Shown here: piece after piece, positions 31,964-41,997 of the stretch
Position numbering within the stretch: the stretch's first letter is position 1
How the letters are laid out: every line of letters begins with the position of its first letter
The notes under the pieces: generated by a model
What the model saw: only the letters and a program-made list of their open reading frames with translations
Databases searched by the model: none
Told to the model about the DNA's origin: nothing
Made by a program: the position numbers and the translations under genes
Origin: Lingula anatina
Taxonomy: Eukaryota > Brachiopoda > Lingulata > Lingulida > Lingulidae
NCBI RefSeq assembly: GCF_001039355.2
Contig: NW_019775394.1
Span: 349,320 to 405,212 of the forward strand
DNA length: 55,893 nt
Direction: 5' to 3'

Positions 31964-32158
31964 CTACAAGTCTAAACGTTCAACAGGTTTTACAGTTCTA
32001 CCCGATCTTGTTTGCAATACATTACTTGCACTTTCAGTTGTGTGAATGTTGTTGCTAACACCCTGCATACCACTTTCATTGCTTGTACTGCCACTACATT
32101 CAACAGACTTACTAGCATGTACAGGAGTGATAACATGCTTTTCAGCTAGTTCTGGCAT
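31964..32158 (-). pseudogene. C-terminal tail of a retrotransposon polyprotein
   Basis: The frame ends NVLQTRSGRTVKPVERLDL then stop. The R-S-G-R-x-V-K-P-x-x-R-L pattern is typical of the end of retroelement integrase/pol proteins, and it lies about 160 bp before the polypurine tract on the same strand. Upstream coding is lost at 32165, where the sequence turns back on itself in a palindrome. Confidence 0.65.
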
Positions 32159-32193
32159 AACACTTTTAAGTGTTATGCCAGAACTAGCTGAAA
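32140..32193. repeat. 54 bp perfect palindrome (26 bp arms, TT spacer)
   Basis: The left arm starts TTTCAGCTAGTTCTGGCATA and ends ACACTT; 32168-32193 is its exact inverse. The left arm is pol coding sequence, so the right arm is an inverted copy created at a break. Confidence 0.93.
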
Positions 32194-32203
32194 TCTCAGC
32201 TAC

Positions 32204-32262
32204 TCCCCCCTATTATTACAATATAAAATCAAAACTCCCCCCTATTATTACAATATAAACCA
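32204..32262. repeat. short tandem duplication CTCCCCCCTATTATTACAAT
   Basis: The unit CTCCCCCCTATTATTACAAT plus ATAAA occurs twice about 33 bp apart, right beside the palindrome at the break in the retroelement. Confidence 0.85.
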
Positions 32263-32588
32263 TTACTTTAAATTGTTAAACTAACAATTACTATAATTCA
32301 ACAACTGAAATCGTACTTTACATTTAAAATAAGCAAGTAAAGCAAATAAGTCATTATTGTTATGCCAAGATTCAACATTTAACTTTAACATAAGCAAGTC
32401 AATCAAGTCCATCTCTCAGCATAAATGTTTTGCTTTCCTATAGATGAACAAAGTTTTTAAATCCATTATCACTTTAAATCAACTTTGAAAGCAAACAAAG
32501 TGATTTTAACTCAAAGTTGCTCAAAACAACATTATTAATGATAACAATGTCAATGTGAAATGTCAAATCATATTATATAGTTCATTTT

Positions 32589-33256
32589 TCAGCCATATAG
32601 CAAAGTAAATTCCATCCGCCGATACCAATGACTACTGAGTTCTGATGAAAGTTTTTGTAACAGATGATACAAAGTTCTCCAGTGAAACAAAGTCAGCAAA
32701 GAATTCAGAATATCAGTCTTATAATTAGGCTCCATACCATTTCCATGAATGTATATTTTCACAAAGTTTATGTCCTCCTTGGAACAGTTATCTGGCAACA
32801 TCACTAGTCCTTCACTTTGCACATATTCCATCAGTTCCCATATATTTCTCATATTTAATGTCAATATCAGGAAATATATAAATCCATTCACCAACTGGAT
32901 CCACAGTTTTTCCTCGAATTCACCAGTTCCACATGAATGAACATCACCATGATGTTTACGCAAAAGCGAATTGTCCTTCTCCATCGATCTGCAATACCAG
33001 CACACCAATCCTGGAGTCATATACCATGGCAAATGAACAGATTTCACATGACGTCCAAGATGTCTACTTAGGTCAACACTGGACACCAGACACAAACCAC
33101 ACTGGACTTCTTTCCTCTGTTTCTTTCGTCTGCACTTTGAGTGGCTAACTTCCTCCCCCTCTTCACCAATTAGGACAGTAGGATCTTCCACCAAATCAGT
33201 GTCATCATAATCAGGAACAAAACAGGCCTCATCTAACATGTCTAGATCATCCATAT
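32589..33256 (-). CDS. zinc-finger protein ORF, possibly partial
   Basis: An acceptor (TTTATTTCAG) at 33257 is followed by AT-ATG; the ATG at 33254 gives MDDLDMLDEACFVPDYDDTD, an acidic start. Then come a basic stretch (KCRRKKQRK) and two C2H2-like fingers: CGLCLVSSVDLSRHLGRH with KSVH, and CWYCRSMEKDNSLLRKHHGD with VH. The spacer HLPWYMTP between them resembles multi-copy zinc-finger proteins of bivalves and cnidarians that carry a TatD-like hydrolase domain further on; that domain is not in this window. The C-terminal 100 residues are unassigned and end at a stop at 32589. An upstream exon is possible because the acceptor is in phase. Confidence 0.55.
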
Positions 33257-33685
33257 CTGAAATAAANGCTACCAATTAAGAGGCAAAGGAAGATAGGACT
33301 TCTGGAGGTAGCTAGTATTGTTTATTTACCTCAGCTCTGTGAAAGCAAACGAGACGGGGGGCGTCAGAACAATGGTGCGTATACGATTCATACAGAAGAT
33401 TTGTACATTCAGGTGACTCTAACTTGCAATCGAAGAGGATTTTCGATTATTTTTCGTGAAAAATACACTAAATTTATAGAGAATAATATCATGATTGGCT
33501 CAAAAAATTGTACGCACAGTGCATCCGTGCGTATGCCTAGTTACGCCCATGGAGTTGTTGTTGACTTTAAAAATATAGTCAAATTGGTATGCTGCCTAGA
33601 AGTGGGGCCATATAAACAAATTAGGTGTTTACTAACACCACCTGCAGATCTTTCAGCTCTAACACTCTAACAAGTCCCGAACAAA

Positions 33686-33880
33686 TTTTTATTGAAACTG
33701 CTGCCATACATGATAGAGTTGATAAGTCAACTTAAAATTCTTAATCGTTATCTTCCCAAAGCAATTTTGTGGACGTATTATTTGGAAAAAAAACTTCAAA
33801 TGTCCTTATTCATCTTGGTCTTCAGATAATATAAGAGCTCAAACATCTATCCAGGTACCCCCCCCCCCCCCCCCCCCCGG
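33686..33880 (+). repeat. dispersed repeat, copy 1 (partner 39772-39960)
   Basis: Shares with the partner ATTGAAACTGCTGCCAT, GTTGATAAGTCAACT, TTATTCATC, TAGAGCTCAAA-like text and ATCTATCCAGGTA. This copy is less intact as protein (LLPYMIELISQLKILN). Confidence 0.85.
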
Positions 33881-35952
33881 ACAATTCCCCGCTGAAATGA
33901 ATATAATAATGAGATTTTAAAATGTGATATTGAGAAAAATTATAAATGCCAGCTTTTCATAAAATTCTATATCCAGGCAGAGGAGGGGAAACAGATAATC
34001 TCACTCATTCAGGTATCTCTTTGATGAAATTACTGGAAGTTTTAATTGATTTACCACTGCCCTTGACAGAAATAAATAAGTTTCGAAACTTATCTTTTTT
34101 TACCAGTTTCATTATTATTTGCTTAACCTCTTATTCAGAATCCTCCCTAACATCAAACGAAATGCAGATAAAATTATGTTTGTTTGCTTTCAGAAAAAAA
34201 TAGAGAAATGGTAGTATTAATTTGATTAAAAATGCATGAATAAAAAAATAAAAAAATAAATGAGGAATTGGAAACAAATTAATAAAGACAGCATATTGAC
34301 GAGGAAAAATAATGATAAAAGGAAAAGAATATATAAAAAAACTGAAAATCAACAATACGTTGCAAATCAGATCGTTTAAATTAAAATGTTCATTCAGTTT
34401 TTTACGATGACGCGTGGTAAATTATACGCATAAAAACGACTGAAATCTGTATCTCTTAGTCCTCATTTGTTTTGTATTTGTTTAGCATTATGCAAATTAA
34501 TGATCACCTCAAAACAAATTCTCTCAGAAGATTAATTTCCTTTTCGAATGTTGTCGGTCTGTTCACGGTCTGCGTCTGTTTGGTGGTTTTATTCCCACAT
34601 ACAATAACATCAGCAATCTATATTATTATATACAGGTTTTAACAATATTTTACTAATATTTAGCCAAACAAGGTCTACATTTACGTGCGTCCGTAATTCG
34701 AAGACTAGCGAAAACGTTCTTCAAATTTGTGTATTGAACGAAATTGATCTGGGCACTCAGCCGTCAGTATGCAGTCACAGACTACATATTCCTCCGTTTG
34801 AATCTGTTCTCGCGTGGTCTTCTGACCCATCTGGCCATCAATCAACACTGTACTAAATATAAACATATCAACCATACACTGTAAATGTACAAAGTTCGTT
34901 ATGTTTCCTGTTCTAACCTCTCAGCAAAATTGAAGTAAATGTAACGTAGACCATCCCACCAAGGAAAATTTCAAAGTGAATAAATAATAATAATAAAAAC
35001 AAGGGGCAAATAGAAGACATTTCATGTTGAGCGATCTTTCAATATTTTATTTAAGCTTTCAAGTAACACAATATTTTTAATCAGTGATAAAACAAAAAGA
35101 AGATATTCTCCAATTGAAGTAAATGTTATTCGTTGCACATAATACATGTATAGTACTACGGACTAGGCCCGACTTAAAAAACTTTATTTATCTGGGGCCT
35201 ACCAAAAGTCGCATGCAGTGTATGTGTGTATATACCCGGTAGCTGTACAAGTAAAGCCATCGCCTGCGTCCGTCGTCGTCACCGTGCATATTTCACTGTT
35301 ATGGCACTAAATTGATAACCGAGTGGATTTTTTGCTATTCTCAAACTTACTGGGGTATATTTATGATATATTATGAGTCGCTACGAGAGAAAATAATAAA
35401 GCTTGATAAAAGCATTGATCAAGTAGACCAATGATCCTTAATATAAAGCGTGTTATTATAAATAGGTAAAAGTTTTAAAATAATTAGCTTTAGTTGTTTC
35501 GGCTTCTTGATCCTAGACAACGTCTCGACGTGAATTCCCAGAGTAAAAAAATCTATCGCATGCAGGGGCTTCAAGTACAGTTATCACTGTTACATGGTAC
35601 TCTTTTTTCATATAAATGAAATTCAAGAAATTTGGACAGTTTTGAAATAAGTGTAACTAATAAGTACAAAAAGTTTTGAGTATTTTAAAATTTTTATTAT
35701 TATACTCCGGAGAAATTATATGAAAATGATCATATCAGCGCCCTCTATCATTTATCGTTGTCTTCACTAGCACAATATGATGAAATTCATGGGCGCCGTC
35801 ACAATCATGTTGAGACAGACTCTGAGGACAAATACTGTAGCATTAACCCTGTTGTAACTCCACTTCCTCTATTCTCCCGGACCATTACATACCTGTCAAC
35901 ATTGACAATTGCCAGAGAGGAAGATTCCCGTGCACGACCTACGCCCCCGCCC

Positions 35953-35955
<3 letters not shown>

Positions 35956-35988
<33 letters not shown>
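35956..35988. repeat. (CA)n microsatellite
   Basis: Pure CA run of about 33 bp. Confidence 0.95.
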
Positions 35989-35991
<3 letters not shown>

Positions 35992-36017
35992 TATTAGAAA
36001 GAAACGCCTTGGTTATA

Positions 36018-36128
36018 AATGTGTTGTTAGCAGTTTGCTAAATTGCTTTGACTATACAAAATGATATAGAAAATTGTGTTGTTAGCAGTTTGCTAAAATA
36101 CTTTGACTATACAAAATGATACAGAAAA
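36018..36128. repeat. tandem duplication of about 57 bp
   Basis: GTGTTGTTAGCAGTTTGCTA then TTTGACTATACAAAATGATA occurs twice in immediate succession with few differences. Confidence 0.92.
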
Positions 36129-37020
36129 AATTAAATCGGCAGTTAAGAAATGGAACATTTTTTAAATATTGTTCAGATTTCTTTGTGAAGTCCCAAATAT
36201 ATCACTTCGTAACAAGTTCATTTTTAATTTAAAAATAAGATAAAATTATCTTTCTGTCCTTCAAACTGTACTATTTTACTCCATTGCCAATGTTGACAGT
36301 TCGACAATTCGGCTCATCCATTAGCACTTCTGTTTTATGTTTTCTGATGTATATTCTGGATTGTCACGCAAATAGGCCCCAGTGCATAAATGAAAATGTG
36401 CAATATTTCGTGCAAGTCGGCAAACATACTTGATGTGAAAAAAATTATCGCTGACAGTTTGTATAGTTCAAAAATAGCAAACTTTGACTCCAAGTAAATT
36501 CTGTCGGCACTTTATGTTCCATTTTTAGCCCATTTGAATTTTAGTTCCTTTCGTATCGTTCACGCTTTGCCAATTAGTTTTCCAGTGCTGCGATTTTTGA
36601 AATGGCGCTCTTTCTCAATAGACGTCATATTTTAAGTTCATCTTTAGGAATACTATAGCTGAAACATACGGTGGTTATATAAATTAAAAAGATAATCTGT
36701 ACATGGTTTTTTTAGAGACAAAAGTTGTTAAAGTTTGCATAACCTGGTGTGTTAAAGTTAAAAGACACCACTAATCACCCGAACGCTCTCAAAATTCAAT
36801 TTCTCCGACTCTCCCAAACCTTATATACCATCATCATACCCCCCACCCATCATTTTAGTGGTGATTTATTTCAACATATTTCCTTTTAATCCAACTTTCT
36901 CTGCTTAAAGATTCGTCAACATCCAATTGAAACTAAAATAGCATGTTTTCATTTCCATTGATTTATTAGGTAATTTCTTTATAAACATTTCATCCCCCCT
37001 CCCCGTCTCGCGTTGTCTTT

Positions 37021-37210
37021 ACTAACACATTTGGGTGATATTTGTGGAGTCCATCACAATCATGGTTGAGACAGCATCATAATCAACACACCGCAGCCTC
37101 TGGCTACCCTCTACCAGGGCCATAGATTGATTTTTCACTAGATATTCAAAGATGCGTCTCTGGTTAAATAGATGGCTAATCTCTGTACTGTAAAAGCAAA
37201 TAATATCCAC
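37021..37210 (-). repeat. dispersed repeat with coding-like minus frame
   Basis: Contains GGTGATATTTGTGGAGTCC and TCACAATCATGGTTGAGACA, found again at 39314-39370 and partly at 35760-35825. Its other half (CCCTCTACCAGGGC then AGATTGATTTT) is echoed at 54877-54930. The minus frame reads IFEYLVKNQSMALVEGSQRL and YDAVSTMIVMDSTNITQM. It could be a fragment of a multicopy gene or an element. Confidence 0.55.
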
Positions 37211-37933
37211 AGCACAATAACTGCGGCCTTGGTAGAGGGAAGCCTATGGCACATTTCCCGTATTAACTGAGATTGCTCATTTGAAATGTCTTCACGGTGA
37301 CAGAGAACATATTTAATGTTAGCAACAAAGATTAAGAAAACGAGCGAGAGAGGGAGGGGAAGAGAAAAATATTTTAAACAGGTTTATCTGAGACAAATAA
37401 AATCGGAAAACAAAATAATTCATTTATGAGCAGGAACATCTTTAATGATGATTAAAGTTCACAAAAATATCTTAGAACATATGTCGGAGATTGTTAATGT
37501 GTGTGTGTGGGGGGGTATCATCATTATTGTCAGAAACTAGTCAATTTCTGGGCAAAAATGCAAAAAAATCACACCTGCCATAATAAAAAAAGATTAAAAC
37601 GGCTATAAACGAACGCATTAGGTGTAAAGATTTACGTTCTACTAAAGCCTAGGTTACATTTTTCACAGACGCCGTACGATGAAATAGAAATTAATTTTCC
37701 GTATTTTTGTACCGTAAGTGTCTATGGACTAGCATGCTTACGTTCGGTACGGGCGCCGTACCATTTCTCCCACATGACCTTGAAGTTAAGTAGCGGACGC
37801 CCCACGAGTAGCATATGGGCAATGCAAGGACACCATGCGGACATCGCATGTACAACAAATGTAACCCAAGATTGGATATTAAAAAAAATTAACTATATTT
37901 GTCGGGGAATTATGCGTGCAATTTCTAAATGTT

Positions 37934-38025
37934 TTGGTCTTATGTTATGTTATGTTATGTTATGTTATGTTATGTGATTTATTTATTTATTTATTTTTAT
38001 GTTTATGTGTGTGTGTGTGTGTGTG
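37934..38025. repeat. (TATGT)n and (GT)n microsatellites
   Basis: A pentanucleotide TATGT run (about 37939-37975), then TTTA repeats and a GT run (about 38006-38025). Confidence 0.93.
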
Positions 38026-38236
38026 AAATCGGTCTTTTACACATTTTAAGTTAATTTCCAGGGGTAAATATACTCTGTGTTTACAAATACGTGCTACAAC
38101 AAAGTCCGAAAAATGATGCACGGCACGTTTCATGGAGCTGTTTGATTTAGAGGTAATTTGTCTCCTTGTTGCTGTATGATATAACCATTAAATAAGCGTG
38201 CTGTAACGAGACCCGCACATTGTTTAACTGTATTTA

Positions 38237-38800
38237 TGCCCCCTTTTTCACACAGACCACGAATTTCACGAATCGACAAATTTCAGGATTCGTGAGGATT
38301 CGTGAGATTTAGCAAATTCTCTGGCCTAATTCGACACGCTCTACGATACAGTGCGATAGTGTTACGAATATTCGTGGGATTCGACTGGAATCGCACGAAT
38401 ATTGTTAAGTATTCACTATGATTTTTTCGGAATCGGGAGTTCGTGGCCAAAATTTTGAACAGCTCAACATTTTTGCTACGAATTCCCGATTGATCAAGAA
38501 TTGCAAGAACTGACTACGATTATATACGAATCTGTTAAGAACTCCACGAACTGATTACGATTCATCCACGAATCCTGAAATTTGTCAATTCCTGGCGATT
38601 CGTGGGATTCGTGGTCTGTGTGAAATAGGGGCATCAAAGTTTTTGCCACGAATTCTTGTTGGTCAAGAATTGCAAGAACTGATTACGAATATATACGAAT
38701 CTGTTGAGAACTTCACGAACTCATTACTGTTTACAATTCAACCACGAATCCTGAAATTTGTCAACTCCTGGCGATTCGTGGTCTGTGTGAAATAGGGGCA
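38237..38800. mobile_element. MITE with TTA target duplication and duplicated right end
   Basis: The left end TGCCCCCTTTTTCACACAGA then CCACGAATTTCACGAATC is inverted at 38566-38633 (…GATTCGTGGTCTGTGTGAAA then TAGGGGCA) and again at 38800. The segment 38634-38800 repeats the inner right half (GAATTGCAAGAACTGATTAC, ATATACGAATCTGTT). TTA flanks the outermost ends (38234-38236 and 38801-38803), as in PIF/Harbinger MITEs. The motif (G)ATTCGTG recurs many times on both strands. Confidence 0.82.
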
Positions 38801-38883
38801 TTAACTGTATTGTATTCACAGCCACGTGTTTGTGAGTATTACTGATATACAGCCTTTGTCAGTAATTATTATCATTGTCTTCT

Positions 38884-39000
38884 ATACTACAACTACAACT
38901 ACAACTACTACTACTGCTACTACTACTACATGGTGTACTACTACTACTACTACTACTACATCATATAGTCCTACTGCACTGTACTACAACTACTACATGT
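38884..39000. repeat. (ACT)n/(ACA)n trinucleotide microsatellite
   Basis: ACTACTACT runs with ACA and ATG interruptions; frames through it (poly-Thr) are artefacts. Confidence 0.93.
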
Positions 39001-39313
39001 ACTGGTTCTACAACTTACACCGCTCCACAGGTGTGCTGAGGTGAGTTTCCAGAAATCTCTTAGACTCAACGTGCTGTCGGGGACAGCTTGAGGATATCTG
39101 TTCCCCGTGAGGTAGGTCGACTGTTGTAACGAACTGACCTTTTTGTATGTCTCCCTTCCTCTCTCCTACATCCATCCCCGTTATCCACCCCCCCCCCCCC
39201 CCACTCCACCACATTCCCCTTCAAACACTCCAATCATTGAAATGCACGCACATGCTATCTGCCGTACACCACAAGAGGGAGGTACCCCCCACTTCTCGCC
39301 TTACGTTCAGCCT

Positions 39314-39402
39314 TCACTAACACAATGGGGTGATATTTGTGGAGTCCGTCACAATCATGGTTGAGACAGCATCAGAAGCGAAACACCGCAGACTAATGGC
39401 AC
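39314..39402. repeat. dispersed repeat, second full copy
   Basis: CTAACACAATGGGGTGATAT then TTGTGGAGTCCGTCACAATC, ATGGTTGAGACAGCATCA and CACCGCAG matches 37021-37095. Confidence 0.85.
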
Positions 39403-39642
39403 ATTACCCTTATTAAAACAGATTGTTCATTTGTATGTATATTTATAAATTGTTTGGTGTTCTTTTCTCAAAAAATAGACCTCGTGTCTGGATTAAAACA
39501 GGTGTGAAATTGTGAACTTTGTCCGAAACTGCAAGATTGAATAATGGTGTGTATCAGCAGAATTTCAAGTTTTGTTTCCATGTTTGTTTCAGATAACGTT
39601 TAGTTCACGATCCCAGCGACAGATAACCACAGCTCTGGGATC

Positions 39643-39960
39643 ATGTCCATGGATTCTGCCTTCAACTTGTCCCAACCACAGACTAATAGAACTCGGCAGC
39701 TCACCACGCTGTGTATCTACCAAGGAAATCACTGTCGAAACACGCGTAACGCTTCATTTGCACATACGCTGTACAAAAATTTTATTGAAACTGCTGCCAT
39801 AAATGATGAGTTGATAAGTCAACTAAAATTTCTTAATCCTTGTCTTCCCAAAAATTTCATGGACGTATTATTTGAAAAAAAGCCTCAAATGTTCTTATTC
39901 ATCCTCGTCTTTAGATAATCTTAGAGCTCAAAAATCTATCCAGGTAATCAGGACCCCCCC
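39643..39960 (+). repeat. dispersed repeat, copy 2, with a possible exon
   Basis: The plus frame at 39643-39918 reads RTRQLTTLCIYQGNHCRNTR, then FIETAAINDELISQLKFLNP, then MDVLFEKKPQMFLFILVF. The second half matches 33686-33880. Conservation of the frame hints at a multicopy coding exon, but no known domain is recognised. Confidence 0.5.
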
Positions 39961-40276
39961 CCTCCCGGACATTCCCCCTGTAATAATATAATAATGAGAG
40001 TGAAAATGTCATATTGAGAAAAATTATAAATGCCTGTTTTTAATAAAATTCTGTCTTCAGGCAGAGGTGGGTAAACAAGAAATGTTTTAATGGAACAGAT
40101 GTATGATATAGATAATTCAAAACCAGAGTGTTTTTGCTGAGAAGGTGGGGGTGTCTTGGGGGAATTGTTCGGAGTGGGGGATGTCTTGAAGGGATTGTCT
40201 GAGAAACATGTAAACAGCCAAGACTGACCCATTGCCATCATTAAAAAGTCAAGTTCTGATGTGTAGAGTGTGTATT

Positions 40277-40444
40277 CAGGGGCGGATTTAGGCCGTCTTC
40301 TGGGTCTTCCAGAAGACGGTCAGATTTTCAAGTTTACATTAAAAGGTATCTTTTTTTTTCTGTTGGAAGACGGTCAAAATTGGAAGATAGATCAATAAAG
40401 ATAATTTGGAAGACTGTCAGAAAATAGCTCTGGATCCGCTCCTG
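40277..40444. mobile_element. 168 bp MITE with CAGGGGCGGAT ends
   Basis: Left CAGGGGCGGATTTAGG and right (inverted) CAGGAGCGGATCCAGAG, flanked by GTATT on both sides (40272-40276 and 40445-40449). CAGRGGCGGA ends are common to hAT-like MITEs, although a 5 bp duplication is shorter than the usual 8 bp. The inside repeats GGAAGACGGTCA/GGAAGACTGTCA. Confidence 0.75.
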
Positions 40445-40467
40445 GTATTGACCCCACCCCGCCCCTC

Positions 40468-40610
40468 CCCGTGGCCTTCTCCAGGTCCCTGCCCCCCCCC
40501 CCCCGGCTATCTTTAGGTCCCTGCCCCTCCCCGCAGCCTTCTCCGCGTCCCAGCCCCTCCCCACGGCCTTCTCCACGTCCTTGCCCCTCTCTACGGCCTT
40601 CTCCACGTGA
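40468..40610. repeat. GC-rich minisatellite, 28-30 bp unit
   Basis: About five units like CCCCTCCCCACGGCCTTCTC then CACGTCCCTGC. Its minus frame gives EKAVERGKDVEKAVGRG-type repeats with no sign of a real gene. A second piece is at 41080-41160 in the duplicated copy. Confidence 0.85.
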
Positions 40611-41620
40611 GGTACATAATTGTTCATCTTTAATGTGCCATTTCTTCACTAGGCGAGTACAGCTGTGTGAACTAAGAATGGAGAAAGTTCGGCATTTTCT
40701 TTGTAGGGGGTCTAAATGCAATGAGTTAATGCCAAATCTTAAAAAATATTCTTTGTTTTTCCAAGAAGATGTTTCTTTTAATTTAAGAAAATGCAACATT
40801 TGACTAGAGTCCCTCCTTGTGACAGCTATGTGCAGCACTTTGTTCTCCAGCGCTCTCCTGACGCATAAGAAAATGTTGTGGTTGAGAACAAATTTCCCTA
40901 TGTTATTACACTGTTTATTTCATCTTTGGTACTCGCGACAAAAACCAAAATGCGCTTGGATATCCACAGGGGCGATGGCTGAAATCACTGAAGCTGATCA
41001 AGGCCTACATATACATGTACACTAGCTGCCAGGTTATTTGTGACGCCTGTGGTATTCTTCTTGGGGACGGANCCCCCCCCCCCCGGGCCATCTCCACGTC
41101 CCCGGTCCCTCCCCACAGCCTTCTCCGCGTCCATGTCCCTCCCCACGGCCTTCTCCACGTGAGGTACATAGTTGTTCATCTTTAATGTGCCATTTCTACA
41201 CTAGGCGAGTACAGTTGTGTGAACTAAGAATGGAGAAAGTTCGGCATTGCCTGCTGAATTTTCTTTGTAGGGGGTCTAAATGCAGTCAGATAATGCCAAA
41301 TCTTAAAAATATTCTTTGTTTCTTTTAATTTAAGAAAATGCAACATATGAGTAGACTCCCCCCCTTGTGGCAGCTATGTGCAGCACGTCGTTCTCCAGCG
41401 CTCTCCTGACGCATAGGAAAATGTTGTAGTTGAGAACAAATATCCCTATGTTATTACACCGTTTATTTCATCTTTGGTACTCGCGACAAAAACCAAAATG
41501 CGCTTGGATATCCATGGGGGCGTTTGCTGAAATCACTGAAGCTGATCATGGCCTACATGTACACTAGCTGCCAGGTTATTTGTGACGCTTGTGGAGTTCT
41601 TTTCTTCTTGTGGACTGACT
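40609..41620. repeat. tandem duplication of about 552 bp with an N near its junction
   Basis: GAGGTACATAATTGTTCATC at 40609 recurs as GAGGTACATAGTTGTTCATC at 41161, and similarity continues through GCGCTTGGATATCCA and CTAGCTGCCAGGTTATTTGT. Copies differ by SNPs and small indels. A single N at 41073 lies between them. Confidence 0.88.
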
Positions 41621-41724
41621 ACAGGGATATCCAGAGGAAAAGAAAGGAAGAAAGGCTAACACGTCAGGTTAATTGCACCTTAATTGGATCCTCCAGTGAT
41701 GGTGATGAAAATATAAATGAATAA
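41524..41724 (+). CDS. possible terminal exon, CxxC tail
   Basis: The plus frame reads SCQVICDACGVLFFLWTDYR then stretches of charged residues to a stop at 41722. A partly identical tail lies at 41027-41065 (VICDACGILLGDG). The related LAVICTACGTHINAYWKKNK tail ends at 42210 and again near 45373. Each copy follows an AG that could be an acceptor. They could be duplicated alternative last exons of a gene, or a repeat. Confidence 0.3.
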   Translation: MLKSLKLIMAYMYTSCQVICDACGVLFFLWTDYRDIQRKRKEERLTRQVNCTLIGSSSDGDENINE

Positions 41725-41997
41725 GACACCGATTATTTTGAAACGGTGTCACTTAATGTTCCACTTTCCGAAGACAAAATCCGAATCTCAACGATTTTAG
41801 GTATCAGTACCCATAATCGGGTTCGTAGCCATGTTGGGTGGGTGGGTGGGTGGGTCGAGCTTTTCGAAATAACTCTGTTTGCTGGGAAAATGTCCTATCT
41901 GGATAAATTTGGTCCATTTGCACAACAGCCCGGAATTCGATACAATTTACATAGGTACAAGCAGAGTTGCTCCAGTTTTTTTTTTTTTTTTTTTTTG

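Larger units (their letters stand above)
33280..37010. other. non-coding stretch with dispersed repeats
   Basis: Contains one copy of the dispersed repeat at 33686-33880, a poly-C tract (33857-33877), a fragment of the GTCACAATCATG repeat (35760-35825), a (CA)n run (35956-35988) and a 57 bp tandem duplication (36018-36128). No gene is supported. Confidence 0.5.

Noticed and set aside
37774-37977. Plus-strand frame ending CYVMLCYVM
   Set aside because: The repeated residues come from the TATGT microsatellite.
40334-40838. Minus-strand Arg/Gly/Glu-rich frames
   Set aside because: They are translations of the GC-rich minisatellite; several frames are open at once, as expected of a repeat without stops.
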